DNA of 64,000 nt from Azomonas macrocytogenes (GCF_014191985.1 NZ_JACHXI010000012.1:1-64000), one strand, 5' to 3'. Counted from the stretch's first letter, positions 22,119 through 34,729 are shown. Notes: a model not told the origin generated them from the letters alone. Numbers and translations: made by a program.

Positions 22119-22212
22119 TGTGGGTATCTCGTAGCTGCTGTTTCGCAGCCTCCATGATGCGGTATGATCCGGGAATCGTTTGCCCAGCCAAGATAGTGGA
22201 AGTCACCCACCG

Positions 22213-22722
22213 ATGCAAAATCCCAAGCTTTTGCTGGCCAGTCTCATTTTATCGAGCCTGGCGGTATTCGCCACCGGCTGCTCCATACCAGGCGTCTACA
22301 AGATAGATATCCAGCAAGGCAATGTTGTCACGCAGGATATGATAGACCAGTTGCGCCCAGGAATGACCCCCAGACAAGTGCGGTTTATCATGGGCAGCCC
22401 GTTGATCATGGATACCTTTCACCCGAATCGCTGGGACTATCTCTATAGTTTCCAAGCTGGCGGCAGCCGGCGTCGCCAAGAGCGTATCAGCTTAATGTTC
22501 GACAACGCCAATCAACAATTGGTTGGCCTGACAGGCGACTTCATGCCGGGTGTCAGTCGAGACCAGGAAATTCTGGGTACCGGCCAGAGCACCACTATCG
22601 TCACACCAGGAGAAGGGGAAGAGCCGGAAACGGCCCCAGAACCAGGCTCATTGCTTGAACAACTGCAAAAGGAAATCGACGAAGTGGAACCTGCTCCAGT
22701 TCCAGTTCCCGAAGCCCTGTAG
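22213..22722 (+). CDS. bamE: Outer membrane protein assembly factor BamE (OmlA)
   Basis: 169 residues. The signal peptide ends in the lipobox LAVFATGC, so the mature protein starts at a lipidated Cys (~21). The BamE/SmpA domain follows, with [18 protein letters not shown] and [11 protein letters not shown]. It is a lipoprotein of the BAM complex that inserts outer-membrane proteins. A longer frame opens upstream at 22180, but the ATG at 22213 gives a proper signal peptide. The C-terminal Pro/Glu-rich tail is longer than in E. coli, as usual in Pseudomonas. Confidence 0.95.
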   Translation: MQNPKLLLASLILSSLAVFATGCSIPGVYKIDIQQGNVVTQDMIDQLRPGMTPRQVRFIMGSPLIMDTFHPNRWDYLYSFQAGGSRRRQERISLMFDNANQQLVGLTGDFMPGVSRDQEILGTGQSTTIVTPGEGEEPETAPEPGSLLEQLQKEIDEVEPAPVPVPEAL

Positions 22723-22761
22723 CTGTAGCGTCTTGTTCAGGCTTGCAGCGCACCCATATCG

Positions 22762-23079
22762 TCAATCACCAAGATCCGCCAGCCGCCATACATCGAAGGC
22801 TGGCGTTTCATAGGGATGAGCATCCTTCAGCGCTGCGAGGCATTCGTTAATCCGATCATCGGCCACCACCAACTCGACCCGCCATTCGGCTACAACTTCG
22901 ATTCTTCCGCTGCGGCCAAGATAGGGTTGGCTACCTTCCAGGGGGCGAAACTGTCCCTGTCCCAGCACTTGCCAGCAACAACTGTCGTAGTTTCCGATAT
23001 GACCGCCACCTGCTACAAAGACAGCGGTCTTGACGGCCTCAAGATGGGAATCCGGCACATAAAAACACAGTTTGTACAT
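22762..23079 (-). CDS. NIF3/YqfO-like protein of ~105 aa
   Basis: 105 residues beginning MYKLCFYVPDSHLEAVK. Other segments are GGGHIGNYDSCCWQ, GQGQFRPLEGSQPYLG and AHPYETPAFDVW near the C-terminus. This matches the small proteins related to the inserted domain of YqfO/NIF3, with a CutA/PII-like ferredoxin fold. Their function is not established. The frame continues upstream without stops, but the family start and length favour ATG 23079. It lies 76 bp after purL on the same strand. Confidence 0.8.
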   Translation of the reverse strand: MYKLCFYVPDSHLEAVKTAVFVAGGGHIGNYDSCCWQVLGQGQFRPLEGSQPYLGRSGRIEVVAEWRVELVVADDRINECLAALKDAHPYETPAFDVWRLADLGD

Positions 23080-23155
23080 ATTTCGGGTCTGTCTGGCGGC
23101 GGCTTTCTCAAGCTTAGCTTTCGCATTTGCCTGCCACCAGCAGCCCGCTGCTCTA

Positions 23156-26100
23156 CTACCCCACCCAAACCCGCGCATTGCGGAACATGCGCATCCAGGC
23201 ACCATCCTCTTGCCACTCATCCGGGTACCAGGAATTCTGGATCGCACGGAAAACCCGTTCCGGATGCGGCATCATGATGGTCACCCGGCCATCACGTGTG
23301 GTCAGGCCGGTAATACCACGTGGCGAGCCATTGGGATTGGCAGGATAACGCTCGGTAACCTGACCATGGTTATCCACGAAGCGCAGCGCAACGCTACCCG
23401 ACAGATCGGTCTCCAACAGAGCATCCTCACTGGCAAATTCCGCATGACCTTCGCCGTGGGCGATGGCAATCGGCATACGTGAGCCAGCCATACCCTGCAA
23501 GAGAATTGACGGGGAATCCTGCACTTGTACCATGGCCACGCGCGCCTCGAACTGTTCGGAGCGGTTGCGCACGAAATGCGGCCAGAGTTCGCTGCCGGGA
23601 ATCAGCTCATGCAAATTGGAAAGCATCTGGCAACCATTGCAGACACCAAGCGCAAAGCTGTCCTTGCGGTCGAAAAAGGTGCCGAAAGCCTCGCGGGCAC
23701 GACTGTTGAAAAGAATGGATTTCGCCCAGCCCTCACCCGCCCCCAGCACATCGCCGTAGGAAAAACCACCACAAGCCACTAGCCCCTTGAACAGCGAGAG
23801 GTCGATGCGACCGGCCAGGATATCGCTCATGTGCACATCAATCGCAGAGAAGCCGGCACGGTCAAAGGCAGCAGCCATTTCCACCTGACCATTGACGCCC
23901 TGTTCGCGCAGGATCGCGATTTTGGGACGTACGCCCAGCCGAAGATAAGGTGCGGCAACATCCTCATTCACATCGAAGAGCGGACGCGCATGTAGACCGG
24001 GATTACTCTCGTCCTGCAAATCGGCAAACTCCTGATCGGCGCAGTCGGCGTTATCACGCAAACGCTGGATCCGATAACTGGTTTCGCTCCATTGCGACAT
24101 CAACTGGCTACGCCGACCGGTAAAAACCGCCTTCCCGGCCAGATTGATGGTTATCTTGTCGGACTCGAGCGGCTTGCCAATCAGTGTGACGCAATCGGCC
24201 AGCCCAGCGGACTCGAATCCGGCCAGGATTTGTGCGAGATGTTCCTGCTTGGCCTGGATCACGGCCCCCAGCTCTTCGCAGAACAGCACTTGAGCCAGTG
24301 CGTCCTGCCCCACAGCCAACTCATCCAGGTTCAGCTCCAGGCCGCAATGGCCAGCAAATGCCATTTCCAGGACAGTGGTCAGCAAGCCGCCATCAGAGCG
24401 GTCGTGATAAGCCAGCAGCAGGTTATCGGCATTCAGCGACTGCATTACGTCAAAGAACGCTTTGAGCTCCTCAGGCTTATCCACATCCGGGCCGATACGG
24501 CCGATCTGCCCGTAAACCTGGGCCAGGATGGAACCGCCCAGGCGGTTCTGGCCACGCCCCAGATCGACCAGAAGCAGATTTGTTTCTCCCTGATCCAGGC
24601 GCAATTGCGGCGTTCGGGTACGGCGTACATCCTGAACAGGAGCAAAGCCGGAAACGATCAGTGACAACGGTGCAGTAACGCTCTTGTCTTCGACGCCATC
24701 CTCCCAGCGAGTCTTCATGGACATCGAATCCTTGCCGACTGGAATGGTGATACCCAGCGCCGGGCACAATTCCATGCCCACTGCCTTCACCGTTTCATAC
24801 AACCGGGCATCCTCTCCGGGATGCCCGGCGGCAGCCATCCAGTTGGCGGATAACCTGATGTCGGAAAGCTTGCCGATGCAGGCAGCAGCCAGGTTGGTGA
24901 CAGTTTCCCCGATGGCCATGCGCCCGGAAGCTGGTGCGTCCAGCAACGCCAGCGGTGTGCGCTCGCCGATTGCCATGGCTTCGCCGGTGTAGCTGTCAAA
25001 GCTGGTGACTGTCACGGCGCAATCGGCCACAGGTACTTGCCAGGGCCCGACCATCTGGTCGCGGGCAACCAGACCAGTGATGCTGCGATCACCGATGGTG
25101 ATCAGGAAACTCTTGCTGGCTACAGCCGGATGGTGCAATACGCGTGACACAGCCTCCTGCAGATCGAGCCCGGCAGCATCGAACGCATCGCCCAGCGCCG
25201 CTTCACGGGCGACCGTGCGATGCATGCGCGGTGGTTTACCCAGCAGGACGTCAAGGGGCATATCCACTGGCGCATTGTCAAAATGCTGGTCGGCGACGCT
25301 CAGGTGGCGCGCTTCGGTGGCTTCGCCAACCACGGCGAAGGGGCAACGCTCACGCTCGCAAATGGCCGCGAAGCGTTCGAAATCGGTGGTATCGACAGCC
25401 AGGACATAGCGTTCCTGGGATTCGTTGCACCAGATTTCCAGGGGACTCATTCCCGGCTCGTCGTTAGGTACGTTACGCAGCTCGAAACGACCGCCGCGGC
25501 CACCATCATTGATCAGCTCGGGAAAAGCATTCGACAAGCCACCGGCACCCACATCATGGATGAACTTGATCGGGTTGGCTTCGCCCAACTGCCAGCAGCG
25601 GTCGATGACCTCCTGGCAACGGCGCTCCATTTCCGGGTTGTCGCGCTGAACGGAAGCAAAATCCAGATCGGCCGAGCTGCTTCCGGTAGTCATCGAGGAT
25701 GCAGCGCCACCGCCCAGGCCAATCAACATCGCCGGGCCACCCAGCACGATGAGCTTGGCTCCGACGGAAATCTCGCCCTTCTGGACGTGCTCGGCACGAA
25801 TGTTACCCAGGCCGCCGGCGAGCATGATCGGCTTGTGATAGCCACGCACCTCGGCCCCTCGCGGCGTTGCGATCGCCTGCTCGAAGGTACGGAAATAGCC
25901 GGTCAGTGCCGGACGGCCGAACTCGTTGTTGAATGCCGCACCGCCCAGCGGGCCATCAAGCATGATATCCAGCGCACTGACGATACGCTCGGGCTTGCCA
26001 TAAGGCTTTTCCCAGGGTTGTTCGAAACCGGGAATGCGCAGATTGGAAACGGTAAAACCCGTCAATCCGGCCTTGGGCTTGGCGCCACGTCCGGTCGCGC

Positions 26101-27052
26101 CCTCATCGCGAATCTCGCCGCCGGAACCGGTAGCGGCGCCGGGGAACGGTGCGATGGCCGTCGGATGGTTGTGCGTCTCGACCTTCATCAGGATATGCAC
26201 CGGCTCCTGGGTAGCTGCATATTCACCGCTATCGGGCTGCGGATAGAAGCGCCCGGCCGTGAAGCCAGTCATCACTGCTGCGTTGTCTTTGTAGGCGGAC
26301 AGCACACCTTCGGAATTCATCTCGTAGGTGTTCTTGATCATGCCAAACAGGGATTTGCTCTGTGCCTGTCCGTCGATATCCCAACTGGCATTGAAAATCT
26401 TGTGCCGACAATGCTCGGAGTTGGCCTGGGCGAACATCATCAACTCGATATCGTGCGGATTGCGGCCCAGGTCGCTAAAGCTCTTCACCAGATAGTCGAT
26501 TTCATCCTCGGCAAGCGCCAGGCCCAGCTCACGGTTGGCTTCGGCCAGCGCCGCCCGCCCGCCACCCAGTACATCCACTGCGGTAAGCGCCCTGGGCTGA
26601 GCATGGCTGAACAGCGCTGCGGCCTCTTCGAAGCGCTCCAGCACCAACTGAGTCATGCGATCATGCAGGACAGCAGCCACTAGCGAAGCATCGCCATCGG
26701 CAAGCTCACCTTGAATGTAATAGGCAACGCCTCGTTCCAGACGACGAATCTTACCCAGGCCACAATTGCGGGCAATATCGCTGGCCTTGCTCGACCATGG
26801 CGAAATCGTGCCGAACCGCGGAACCACCAGAAACAGTCGACCGGCAGGCTCTTCGACCGGTACGCTGGGGCCGTATTCGAGCAGACGATCCAGCACCTGC
26901 TGTTCGGCCTTGCCGAGCACGGCGGACACCTCGGCGAAATGCGCGAACTCGGCATATAGCCCGGTGACGGCAGGAATCTTCTGGTTCAGCTGACCCAGCA
27001 GCCTGGCGTGACGGAAGGAGGAAAGAGCGGGAGCACCGCGCAGGATCAGCAT
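23156..27052 (-). CDS. purL: Phosphoribosylformylglycinamidine synthase PurL
   Basis: 1298 residues, the large single-chain form typical of gammaproteobacteria. Order: a PurS-like N-terminal domain, a linker, two AIR-synthase-like ATP-binding halves with the conserved [13 protein letters not shown] segment (~270) and [11 protein letters not shown] (~330), and a C-terminal glutamine amidotransferase with nucleophile LGVCNGCQ and catalytic GEGHAEF. It converts FGAR and glutamine to FGAM in purine synthesis. An upstream in-frame extension exists, but [14 protein letters not shown] at 27052 is the family start. Confidence 0.97.
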   Translation of the reverse strand: MLILRGAPALSSFRHARLLGQLNQKIPAVTGLYAEFAHFAEVSAVLGKAEQQVLDRLLEYGPSVPVEEPAGRLFLVVPRFGTISPWSSKASDIARNCGLGKIRRLERGVAYYIQGELADGDASLVAAVLHDRMTQLVLERFEEAAALFSHAQPRALTAVDVLGGGRAALAEANRELGLALAEDEIDYLVKSFSDLGRNPHDIELMMFAQANSEHCRHKIFNASWDIDGQAQSKSLFGMIKNTYEMNSEGVLSAYKDNAAVMTGFTAGRFYPQPDSGEYAATQEPVHILMKVETHNHPTAIAPFPGAATGSGGEIRDEGATGRGAKPKAGLTGFTVSNLRIPGFEQPWEKPYGKPERIVSALDIMLDGPLGGAAFNNEFGRPALTGYFRTFEQAIATPRGAEVRGYHKPIMLAGGLGNIRAEHVQKGEISVGAKLIVLGGPAMLIGLGGGAASSMTTGSSSADLDFASVQRDNPEMERRCQEVIDRCWQLGEANPIKFIHDVGAGGLSNAFPELINDGGRGGRFELRNVPNDEPGMSPLEIWCNESQERYVLAVDTTDFERFAAICERERCPFAVVGEATEARHLSVADQHFDNAPVDMPLDVLLGKPPRMHRTVAREAALGDAFDAAGLDLQEAVSRVLHHPAVASKSFLITIGDRSITGLVARDQMVGPWQVPVADCAVTVTSFDSYTGEAMAIGERTPLALLDAPASGRMAIGETVTNLAAACIGKLSDIRLSANWMAAAGHPGEDARLYETVKAVGMELCPALGITIPVGKDSMSMKTRWEDGVEDKSVTAPLSLIVSGFAPVQDVRRTRTPQLRLDQGETNLLLVDLGRGQNRLGGSILAQVYGQIGRIGPDVDKPEELKAFFDVMQSLNADNLLLAYHDRSDGGLLTTVLEMAFAGHCGLELNLDELAVGQDALAQVLFCEELGAVIQAKQEHLAQILAGFESAGLADCVTLIGKPLESDKITINLAGKAVFTGRRSQLMSQWSETSYRIQRLRDNADCADQEFADLQDESNPGLHARPLFDVNEDVAAPYLRLGVRPKIAILREQGVNGQVEMAAAFDRAGFSAIDVHMSDILAGRIDLSLFKGLVACGGFSYGDVLGAGEGWAKSILFNSRAREAFGTFFDRKDSFALGVCNGCQMLSNLHELIPGSELWPHFVRNRSEQFEARVAMVQVQDSPSILLQGMAGSRMPIAIAHGEGHAEFASEDALLETDLSGSVALRFVDNHGQVTERYPANPNGSPRGITGLTTRDGRVTIMMPHPERVFRAIQNSWYPDEWQEDGAWMRMFRNARVWVG

Positions 27053-28047
<995 letters not shown>

Positions 28048-28139
28048 CATTTCGCGCAGTACGGCTACTTCGCCTTCGCTGCGCCATGATCTTGCTTTAC
28101 ACTGCGAGCGACTACCCACTTGACGACAACGAGAAAACC

Positions 28140-29549
28140 GTGCTCAAGGCACTCAAGAAAATCTTCGGTAAAGCCCCCCTCACACAGCCAGCCCCAGACG
28201 GCGCGGCCTCATCCGGCACCCCGGAAACCGAAGAAGATCGGCATGACGATCATCTCGTACGAACAAAGAACTTCCAGCCGCGGCGGGCCAAGAAAAAACC
28301 CAAGCCGCCCCTATCGCCAAAACCTGTCGAGCCAGCCTGGAAACTCCAGGATTTCCAAGTCGAATCCATGGCAGGCAAGACCCGCTTTCATGACTTCAAG
28401 CTCGCTCCCGAGCTGATGCACGCGATCCACGACCAGGGTTTCACCTACTGCACGCCGATCCAGGCACAGGTGCTTGGCCACACGCTCAAGGGCAAGGACG
28501 CTATCGGCCGCGCCCAAACCGGCACGGGCAAGACTGCCGCCTTCCTGATCTCCATCATCACTCAGCTCCTGGAAACGCCGACTCCAGAAGAACGCTACAT
28601 GGGCGAGCCTCGCGCACTGATCATCGCACCGACGCGTGAACTGGTGGTACAGATTGCCAAGGATGCCGAAACACTGACCCGCTATACCAAGCTCAATGTA
28701 ATGAGCTTCGTCGGCGGCATGGACTTCGACAAGCAGCTTCGACTGCTGGAATCGAAATTCTGCGACATACTGGTCGCCACGCCCGGCCGGCTACTGGACT
28801 TCCACCAGCGCGGCGAAGTCCACCTGGACATGGTCGAAGTGATGGTGCTGGATGAAGCCGATCGCATGCTGGACATGGGTTTCATCCCCCAGGTTCGCCA
28901 AATCATTCGCCAGACCCCCCACAAGGGTGAACGCCAGACTCTACTGTTTTCAGCCACGTTCACAGAAGATGTCATGAATCTCGCCCGGCAATGGACCGTC
29001 GAGCCGGCCATTGTCGAGATCGAGCCGGAAAACGTTGCCAGCGATACCGTCGAACAACATGTCTACGCGGTTTCCAGCAGTGATAAATACAGACTGCTCT
29101 ACAACCTTGTCAGCCGTAACGATTGGGTCCGGGTGATGGTATTCGCCAACCGCAAGGATGAAGTGCGCTATATCGAGGAACATCTGAGCAAGGACGGCAT
29201 CAGTGCCGCCCAGATGTCCGGTGATGTTCCCCAACACAAGCGCATTCGGGTACTCGAAGGGTTTCGCGAAGGCAAAATACGCGTGTTGGTCGCGACCGAT
29301 GTGGCCGGGCGAGGCATTCATGTGGATGGCATCAGCCATGTCATCAACTACACCTTGCCCGAAACCCCGGACGACTACGTTCATCGCATCGGCCGTACCG
29401 GTCGGGCTGGCAGCAGCGGAACGTCCATCAGCTTCGCCGGAGAGGACGATGCCTTCGCCCTCCCCGCCATCGAACGGCTGCTGGGCCGCAAGATTGCCTG
29501 CGAAATGCCACCAGCCGAGCTGCTTGTGCCGGTATCGCGCAACACTTGA
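28140..29549 (+). CDS. rhlB: ATP-dependent RNA helicase RhlB
   Basis: 469 residues from the GTG at 28140 ([11 protein letters not shown], the usual Pseudomonas RhlB start). The frame also opens 18 codons earlier at ATG 28086. A basic Pro/Lys-rich N-terminus of ~85 residues precedes the DEAD-box core: Q motif FTYCTPIQ, motif I AQTGTGKT, motif II DEAD, motif III SAT, and the C-terminal HRIGRTGR. RhlB unwinds structured RNA in the degradosome. It follows the esterase gene, the same pairing as in P. aeruginosa. Confidence 0.92.
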   Translation: MLKALKKIFGKAPLTQPAPDGAASSGTPETEEDRHDDHLVRTKNFQPRRAKKKPKPPLSPKPVEPAWKLQDFQVESMAGKTRFHDFKLAPELMHAIHDQGFTYCTPIQAQVLGHTLKGKDAIGRAQTGTGKTAAFLISIITQLLETPTPEERYMGEPRALIIAPTRELVVQIAKDAETLTRYTKLNVMSFVGGMDFDKQLRLLESKFCDILVATPGRLLDFHQRGEVHLDMVEVMVLDEADRMLDMGFIPQVRQIIRQTPHKGERQTLLFSATFTEDVMNLARQWTVEPAIVEIEPENVASDTVEQHVYAVSSSDKYRLLYNLVSRNDWVRVMVFANRKDEVRYIEEHLSKDGISAAQMSGDVPQHKRIRVLEGFREGKIRVLVATDVAGRGIHVDGISHVINYTLPETPDDYVHRIGRTGRAGSSGTSISFAGEDDAFALPAIERLLGRKIACEMPPAELLVPVSRNT

Positions 29550-29729
29550 ACGTTACCCCTGCCGACACACATCCGGAATCGCCCAAGGCTCTCCACACAA
29601 AGCCAGGTATCCTCTTCGACCCCGGCCACATGTGAAAATCTCCATTCCAATTACCTGGTTCAATAGCAGGCAATCCCGAATCGCCCTGTAATTACCCTTG
29701 CCGCCCGGGCTTGCGGGTTTCGGTTTGCG

Positions 29730-31112
29730 CTACATATTCGCCTCCGCATACTCGGCCAGCACCGAGCGCGGTACGCCCTGCAAGGTGACATGGACACCAT
29801 AGGGAAAATTCTTGAAACGTTCGGTCAGGTAAGTCAGCCCCGAACTGGTCGCGGAAAGATAAGGTGTATCGATCTGCGCCAGGTTGCCCAGACAGACGAC
29901 CTTGGAGCCGCTACCAGCACGGGTGATGATGGTCTTCATCTGATGGGGCGTCAGGTTCTGGCATTCATCGATCAGAATCAGGCTCTGCTGGAAGCTGCGA
30001 CCACGGATGTAATTCAGCGATTTGAACTGCAAGGGAACCTTCTGCAGGATGTAATCGACACTGCCATGGGTGTTTTCATCATCCATATGCAAAGCTTCCA
30101 GATTGTCGGTGATCGCTCCGAGCCAGGGCTCCATCTTCTCTGCCTCGGTTCCCGGCAAAAACCCGATATCCTCGTCCAGCCCCTGAACGCTACGGGTGGC
30201 GATGATACGTCGATAACGCTTGTTGACCATGGTCTGTTCGATGGCAGCCGCCAACGCCAGGATAGTCTTGCCCGAACCAGCCGCACCGGACAGATTCACC
30301 AGATGAATCTCCGGGTCGAGCAATGCAAACAAAGCCAGCGCCTGGTAGATATCGCGTGGATTGAGTCCCCAGGCCTCCTGATGCATCAGCGGTTCTTGAT
30401 GCATATCCAAAATCAACAATTCGTCGCTACGCACACCCTTGATCCAACCGACGAAATTCTGCTCGTCCAGGATGAACTCGTTGATATGCAATGATGGCAG
30501 GTTGTCGGTGAGCTGAACTCGGTGCCAGGTCCGCCCCTGGGACTGGCGCGTTTCCACCTTGCTGACACGATCCCAAAAGGAACCGCTCAGGTTGTGATAG
30601 CCACGGGACAACAGGCCGACGTCATCGACCAACTGATCGGTATGGTAATCCTCCGAGGCGATCCCACAAGCCCTGGCCTTGAGCCGCATGTTGATGTCCT
30701 TGGTGACCAGCACAACCGCATCACCACCCCGCAGGCTTTTCAGCTCGACCAGCTGATTGATGATCTTGTTATCGTTCGAATCATCGGGCAACCAGGTTAC
30801 CGGCTCGGCGCGCTTACTCATCAGGATGGACAGCCAGCCGCAGGGATTACCGGTTTCGCGCTGAATTGGCACCCCTTTCTCGACCTGCTCGGGCGTGGCT
30901 TCGCCAAGAACCTTGTCGATCAACCGGATTGCCTGGCGGCATTCCGCTGCGACGCTAACCTTCCCGCTTTTGAGTTTGTCCAGTTCCTCCAGTACGGTCA
31001 TGGGGATAGCGACGTGATGCTCCTGAAAATTCAGCAATGCGTTGGGATCGTGAATCAGGACGTTGGTATCCAGAACATAAAGAGTGGGCTGGGTGCTGCC
31101 GTAGTCATCCAT
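29730..31112 (-). CDS. PhoH family protein with N-terminal PIN domain
   Basis: 460 residues. The PIN ribonuclease-type domain (~1-150) begins YVLDTNVLIHDPNAL and has DINMRLKARACGI. A PhoH ATPase domain (~235-455) follows, with Walker A SGAAGSGKT, the Walker B-like LILIDECQNLTPHQMK, and GSGSKVVCLGNLAQID. This architecture (PhoH2-like) has been linked to RNA unwinding and cleavage in mycobacteria. Its role in pseudomonads is not settled. Confidence 0.9.
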   Translation of the reverse strand: MDDYGSTQPTLYVLDTNVLIHDPNALLNFQEHHVAIPMTVLEELDKLKSGKVSVAAECRQAIRLIDKVLGEATPEQVEKGVPIQRETGNPCGWLSILMSKRAEPVTWLPDDSNDNKIINQLVELKSLRGGDAVVLVTKDINMRLKARACGIASEDYHTDQLVDDVGLLSRGYHNLSGSFWDRVSKVETRQSQGRTWHRVQLTDNLPSLHINEFILDEQNFVGWIKGVRSDELLILDMHQEPLMHQEAWGLNPRDIYQALALFALLDPEIHLVNLSGAAGSGKTILALAAAIEQTMVNKRYRRIIATRSVQGLDEDIGFLPGTEAEKMEPWLGAITDNLEALHMDDENTHGSVDYILQKVPLQFKSLNYIRGRSFQQSLILIDECQNLTPHQMKTIITRAGSGSKVVCLGNLAQIDTPYLSATSSGLTYLTERFKNFPYGVHVTLQGVPRSVLAEYAEANM

Positions 31113-31616
31113 ACGCGATCACCTTTTGCTATGGCCGGACACTGGAGACGACAGACGCTTCCAGTGTGGAAAGCCGCCATGCAGGCAGGTGAGCGGACTG
31201 GGATGCCAGGGGGTTCGGAGCTTCCCGAGGCCGCCACCTGTGTTGCAGGGTTCGGCGGTCTGTTTCTGTAATACAGTAAAAAATATGACAGATGCACTAT
31301 TTCCGCCAGATGGCGGCGCAGATAAAGCGAAGCGTCGCATCCTTCGGTTCAGTTTTGGACATTTACAGCGCGCCTGTCCAAAACCGGAGCCGATTTCATT
31401 CTCACCTCAGACACTAGGGCGTGTCATCAATTGCCACCCCGATTGCGTTTTCAGCCGCAACCCAAAGGGACGGGCCGTAAACGATCATCGGCGCTTCGCG
31501 CATCTACCAAGCTATCAGCTTCAACGACTATCGAATACATCACACGGACAGCATGCAACTGGAGCCAGCCTTCGGCTGAAGAATAGAATCGCCCCAACCT
31601 TAAGGGAGACATATTC
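31113..31616. other. 504-bp intergenic region upstream of phoH-like gene and yaaA
   Basis: No credible gene. A perfect 10-bp inverted repeat, GTTTTGGACA (31352-31361) / TGTCCAAAAC (31375-31384), surrounds a 13-nt loop and looks like a protein-binding site. TAGAAT at 31584-31589 is a possible yaaA -10 box. AAGGGAGA at 31601 onward is the yaaA ribosome site. The ~60 bp around 31420-31480 reads like decayed coding or IS sequence, but I could not name it. Confidence 0.45.
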
Positions 31617-32390
31617 ATGCTGATGGTGATTTCGCCCGCCAAGACCCTGGATTACCAAACTCTGCCGGTAATCCAAACCTATACGCAGCCGCAATACCTC
31701 GATCATGCTCAAGAGCTGGCCGAGCAGTTGCGTAAACTCGATCCGCTACAGTTGGGTGAACTGATGCATCTATCAGATAAGCTGACGGCACTCAATATAG
31801 CTCGCTATGGCAGCTGGACTCCGGCATTCACACCGGAAAACGCCAAGCAGGCTCTACTCGCCTTCAAGGGCGATGTCTATACAGGTATCAATGCAGAGGA
31901 CTTTCAGGACGACGATTTCGAGTTTGCGCAAAAACACCTGCGTATACTTTCCGGCTTGTATGGCGTACTGCGGCCACTGGATCTGATGCAGCCCTATCGG
32001 CTGGAAATGGGGACCAAACTTGGCAATTCACGTGGCAAGGATCTTTATGCATTCTGGGGTGATCGCATTAGCGACTGGCTCAATGCCGCATTGGAAAAGC
32101 AAGGCGACGATATACTTCTCAATCTCGCCTCGAACGAATACTTCAACGCAGTCAAGCGTCAGGCTCTTGCAGGACGCATCATCGATACCGAATTTCGCGA
32201 TCTGAAGAACGGCCAGTACAAAATCATCAGTTTTCATGCCAAGAAAGCACGCGGCCTGATGGTCCGCTATGTCATCCAGGAGCGTCTGCGCGACCCGGAG
32301 CGGCTCAAGTTTTTCGATTACGGCGGTTACCGTTACAGTGAAAGCCATTCGGCAACGAATCGACTGGTTTTCCTGCGTGATCACCCCTGA
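31617..32390 (+). CDS. yaaA: Peroxide stress protein YaaA
   Basis: 257 residues of the DUF328/UPF0246 family. It begins [13 protein letters not shown] and contains [39 protein letters not shown] and NLASNEYF, all family hallmarks. In E. coli YaaA lowers free intracellular iron during hydrogen peroxide stress and binds DNA. It has an AAGGGAGA ribosome site and appears to be a single-gene unit. Confidence 0.95.
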   Translation: MLMVISPAKTLDYQTLPVIQTYTQPQYLDHAQELAEQLRKLDPLQLGELMHLSDKLTALNIARYGSWTPAFTPENAKQALLAFKGDVYTGINAEDFQDDDFEFAQKHLRILSGLYGVLRPLDLMQPYRLEMGTKLGNSRGKDLYAFWGDRISDWLNAALEKQGDDILLNLASNEYFNAVKRQALAGRIIDTEFRDLKNGQYKIISFHAKKARGLMVRYVIQERLRDPERLKFFDYGGYRYSESHSATNRLVFLRDHP

Positions 32391-32917
32391 GGCTCGCAAC
32401 AAACGCCCTGCTTGCAGCTCCCTGATGCCACTTGGCCCGGCCCCCAGACACCCAAAAAAAATCCTGGCCTTGTGCGCGGGAACTATCGTGAAGCTGCCGC
32501 ATCATAAGCGCGTACTCGACAATTCCAGATTGGAAAGGGAAGGCGTACATGAAGAAGGCGCATCGGGTTTCGTACCTTTCAACGAAGTCTCCTTCTTGCC
32601 TGCAGCGGACTACAATGGAACCGATCAACTGGCTACCCATTCCCGAAGAAGCGGAACACCCTGCCCTACCCACTGGAATGCGAGCCTCTTCCCATATCCA
32701 GGACACCGGATGATCCCGGTTGCCTCCCTGCTTTCTTCAACAACCGGCTGCAAGAGCGCTTCCCGGAAATTCGAAGCCTACCTCCGATACAATCCAGAAA
32801 CTTGCGCGAACGAAATATCGGCAACAATTGCCCATGGCAGCCGCAGCAAATCAGACAAGATAAATTCGGCATCCAGGCCCAGCCTGGAACAATTTGCAAA
32901 CGAATCAGGAGAACTCA
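32391..32917. other. 527-bp intergenic region upstream of the ManC/AlgA-type gene
   Basis: An open frame runs through on the plus strand, but its translation has no family features and an unlike-protein composition. I see no RNA or repeat. AGGAG at 32907-32911 is the ribosome site of the next gene. Confidence 0.4.
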
Positions 32918-34363
32918 ATGATTCCGGTCATTCTTTCAGGTGGTAGCGGCTCCAGACTCTGGCCTCTTTCACGCAAGCTCTTCCCCAAGCAGTTCCTTGC
33001 ACTTACCGGCGAGCAGACTCTCTTCCAGCAGACCATCGAGCGCCTGACCTTCGAAGGCATGCAGCAGCCGCTGCTGGTATGCAACAAAGAGCATCGCTTT
33101 ATCGTCAAGGAACAACTGGCTGCCCGCCAACTGGCAGTTCAGGGAATGCTGCTGGAACCCTTCGGCCGCAACACCGCACCGGCCATTGCCATCGCCGCGA
33201 TAAAACTGCTGGAAGAAGGCCGCGATGAATTGTTGCTGGTCCTGCCAGCCGACCACGTGATCGAAGATGAGAAAGCCTTCCAACAATCGCTGAGTCTTGC
33301 TGCCGACGCAGCCGAAAGAGGTGAAATGGTTCTCTTCGGTATTCCGGCAACCAGTCCTGAAACCGGTTTTGGTTATATCAAATGCGATATGAATAGCCGG
33401 CCTGGCCTGACCGAAGGCGTCAAGCGGGTACTCCAGTTCGTCGAAAAACCCGACGAAGAACGTGCCAAGCAGTTCGTCGAATCAGGCGAATACTTCTGGA
33501 ACAGCGGCATGTTCCTGTTCCGGGCCAGCGTGTTCCTGGAAGAATTGAAAAAGTACGACATGGATATTTACGACAATTGCATGGCTGCACTCCATCGCAG
33601 CCAGCGTAACGGCGATGAAATCCTGATCGACCCGGCGACTTTCGCCTGCTGCCCGGATGACTCCATCGACTACGCCGTAATGGAAAAAACCCAGTTGGCT
33701 TGCGTCGTCCCCCTTTCTGCTGGCTGGAACGATGTCGGCTCCTGGTCATCGATCTGGGAAGTCCACGAGAAGGACGAGAACGGCAACGTAATCAAAGGCG
33801 ATGTCATTGCCGAAGATACACATAACAGCCTGATTCATGGCAATGGCAAGCTGGTCACCGTCCTGGGCCTGGATGATGTCGTGATCATCGAGACCAAGGA
33901 TGCCATGATGGTCGCTCACAAAGACAAAGTGCAGGACGTCAAGAAACTGGTCAATCGCCTGGATGCCCAGGAACGCAAGGAAACCCTTAGCCATTGCGCA
34001 GTGTATCGCCCCTGGGGCTGGTATGACTCAGTCGACATGGGTGGCCGCTTTCAGGTCAAACGCATCTGTGTGAATCCAGGTGCCAGCCTTTCGCTGCAGA
34101 TGCACCACCATCGCGCCGAACACTGGATCGTGGTTTCCGGTACAGCCCAGGTGACCTGTAACGACAAGACTTTCCTGCTGACGGAAAACCAGTCCACATA
34201 CATACCTGTAACTTCCATACATCGCCTAGCCAATCCTGGCAAGATTCCGCTGGAAATCATCGAAGTACAGTCTGGCAGCTACCTAGGAGAAGATGACATC
34301 GAGCGCTTCGACGATGTCTATGGCCGTGCCGAAAGTCTCATCGAGACGAACACGACCCGCTGA
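32918..34363 (+). CDS. Mannose-1-phosphate guanylyltransferase / mannose-6-phosphate isomerase (AlgA/ManC type)
   Basis: 481 residues, the length of bifunctional type II PMI/GMP enzymes. The pyrophosphorylase signature SGGSGSRLWPLSRK is at ~7-20 and FVEKP near 175. The C-terminal cupin isomerase domain (~355-475) has the metal-binding segment LQMHHHRAEHWIV. It makes GDP-mannose from fructose-6-phosphate via mannose-1-phosphate. GDP-mannose feeds alginate, Psl, A-band LPS or GDP-rhamnose; no such cluster is here, so which one it serves is open. ATG 32918 fits AGGAG and the family start. Confidence 0.93.
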   Translation: MIPVILSGGSGSRLWPLSRKLFPKQFLALTGEQTLFQQTIERLTFEGMQQPLLVCNKEHRFIVKEQLAARQLAVQGMLLEPFGRNTAPAIAIAAIKLLEEGRDELLLVLPADHVIEDEKAFQQSLSLAADAAERGEMVLFGIPATSPETGFGYIKCDMNSRPGLTEGVKRVLQFVEKPDEERAKQFVESGEYFWNSGMFLFRASVFLEELKKYDMDIYDNCMAALHRSQRNGDEILIDPATFACCPDDSIDYAVMEKTQLACVVPLSAGWNDVGSWSSIWEVHEKDENGNVIKGDVIAEDTHNSLIHGNGKLVTVLGLDDVVIIETKDAMMVAHKDKVQDVKKLVNRLDAQERKETLSHCAVYRPWGWYDSVDMGGRFQVKRICVNPGASLSLQMHHHRAEHWIVVSGTAQVTCNDKTFLLTENQSTYIPVTSIHRLANPGKIPLEIIEVQSGSYLGEDDIERFDDVYGRAESLIETNTTR

Positions 34364-34528
34364 TCGCCATCCTGCTCTCGCGCGCAATGCCGAGGGCAGG
34401 ATTTTCTGCACGCCTCGATTTACCACTTGAAAACCTCACCGCTGGCATTTTCAATAGTAATAGCGATGCACGTATACCGATGTATCCCATCCAGCCTTGT
34501 TTCTTAATTTACACAATAGGTTTATTCA

Positions 34529-34729
34529 GTGACGAAAGAAGAATTACGTCGCGAGCTTGAACGTCAGGCTCAGCATTTCCAGAACACTTCCGGCGGAGAA
34601 ATCACTACTTACGCAGCCCAACCCGAACCAGAACGCAAACCCTGGAAAAAGAAACCCAGCCTGCTCGATGAAGCATTCCAGCAGGAATTACAGAAAATCG
34701 AGAAAGAGCGGGACAATCAGATCGGCTGA
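34529..34729 (+). CDS. Conserved small hydrophilic protein, function unknown
   Basis: 66 residues starting at GTG 34529, with AATAGG at 34515-34520 as a moderate ribosome site. It is highly charged, with a helical N-terminus (KEELRRELERQAQ), a Pro/Lys middle (EPERKPWKKKPS) and an acidic/basic C-terminal helix. It has no membrane segment or Cys. Clear codon structure and a proteobacterial-looking amphipathic pattern suggest a real gene; I do not recognise its function. Confidence 0.6.
   Translation: MTKEELRRELERQAQHFQNTSGGEITTYAAQPEPERKPWKKKPSLLDEAFQQELQKIEKERDNQIG

Noticed and set aside
25220-26683. 487-codon open frame antisense to purL
   Set aside because: The sense strand encodes full-length PurL with all catalytic motifs; the antisense product has no family features.
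28086-28139. RhlB start at ATG 28086
   Set aside because: The 18 extra codons do not resemble the family, whose N-terminus begins at the following [11 protein letters not shown]; kept only as an alternative.
31266-31295. Pho-box-like CTGTCAT repeats upstream of the PhoH-like gene
   Set aside because: The two half-sites are spaced wrongly for PhoB (8 bp instead of 4) and the second is poor.
32269-32946. 225-codon frame spanning the yaaA-ManC gap
   Set aside because: It begins inside yaaA in another frame, overlaps the start of the ManC-type gene, and has no recognisable features.
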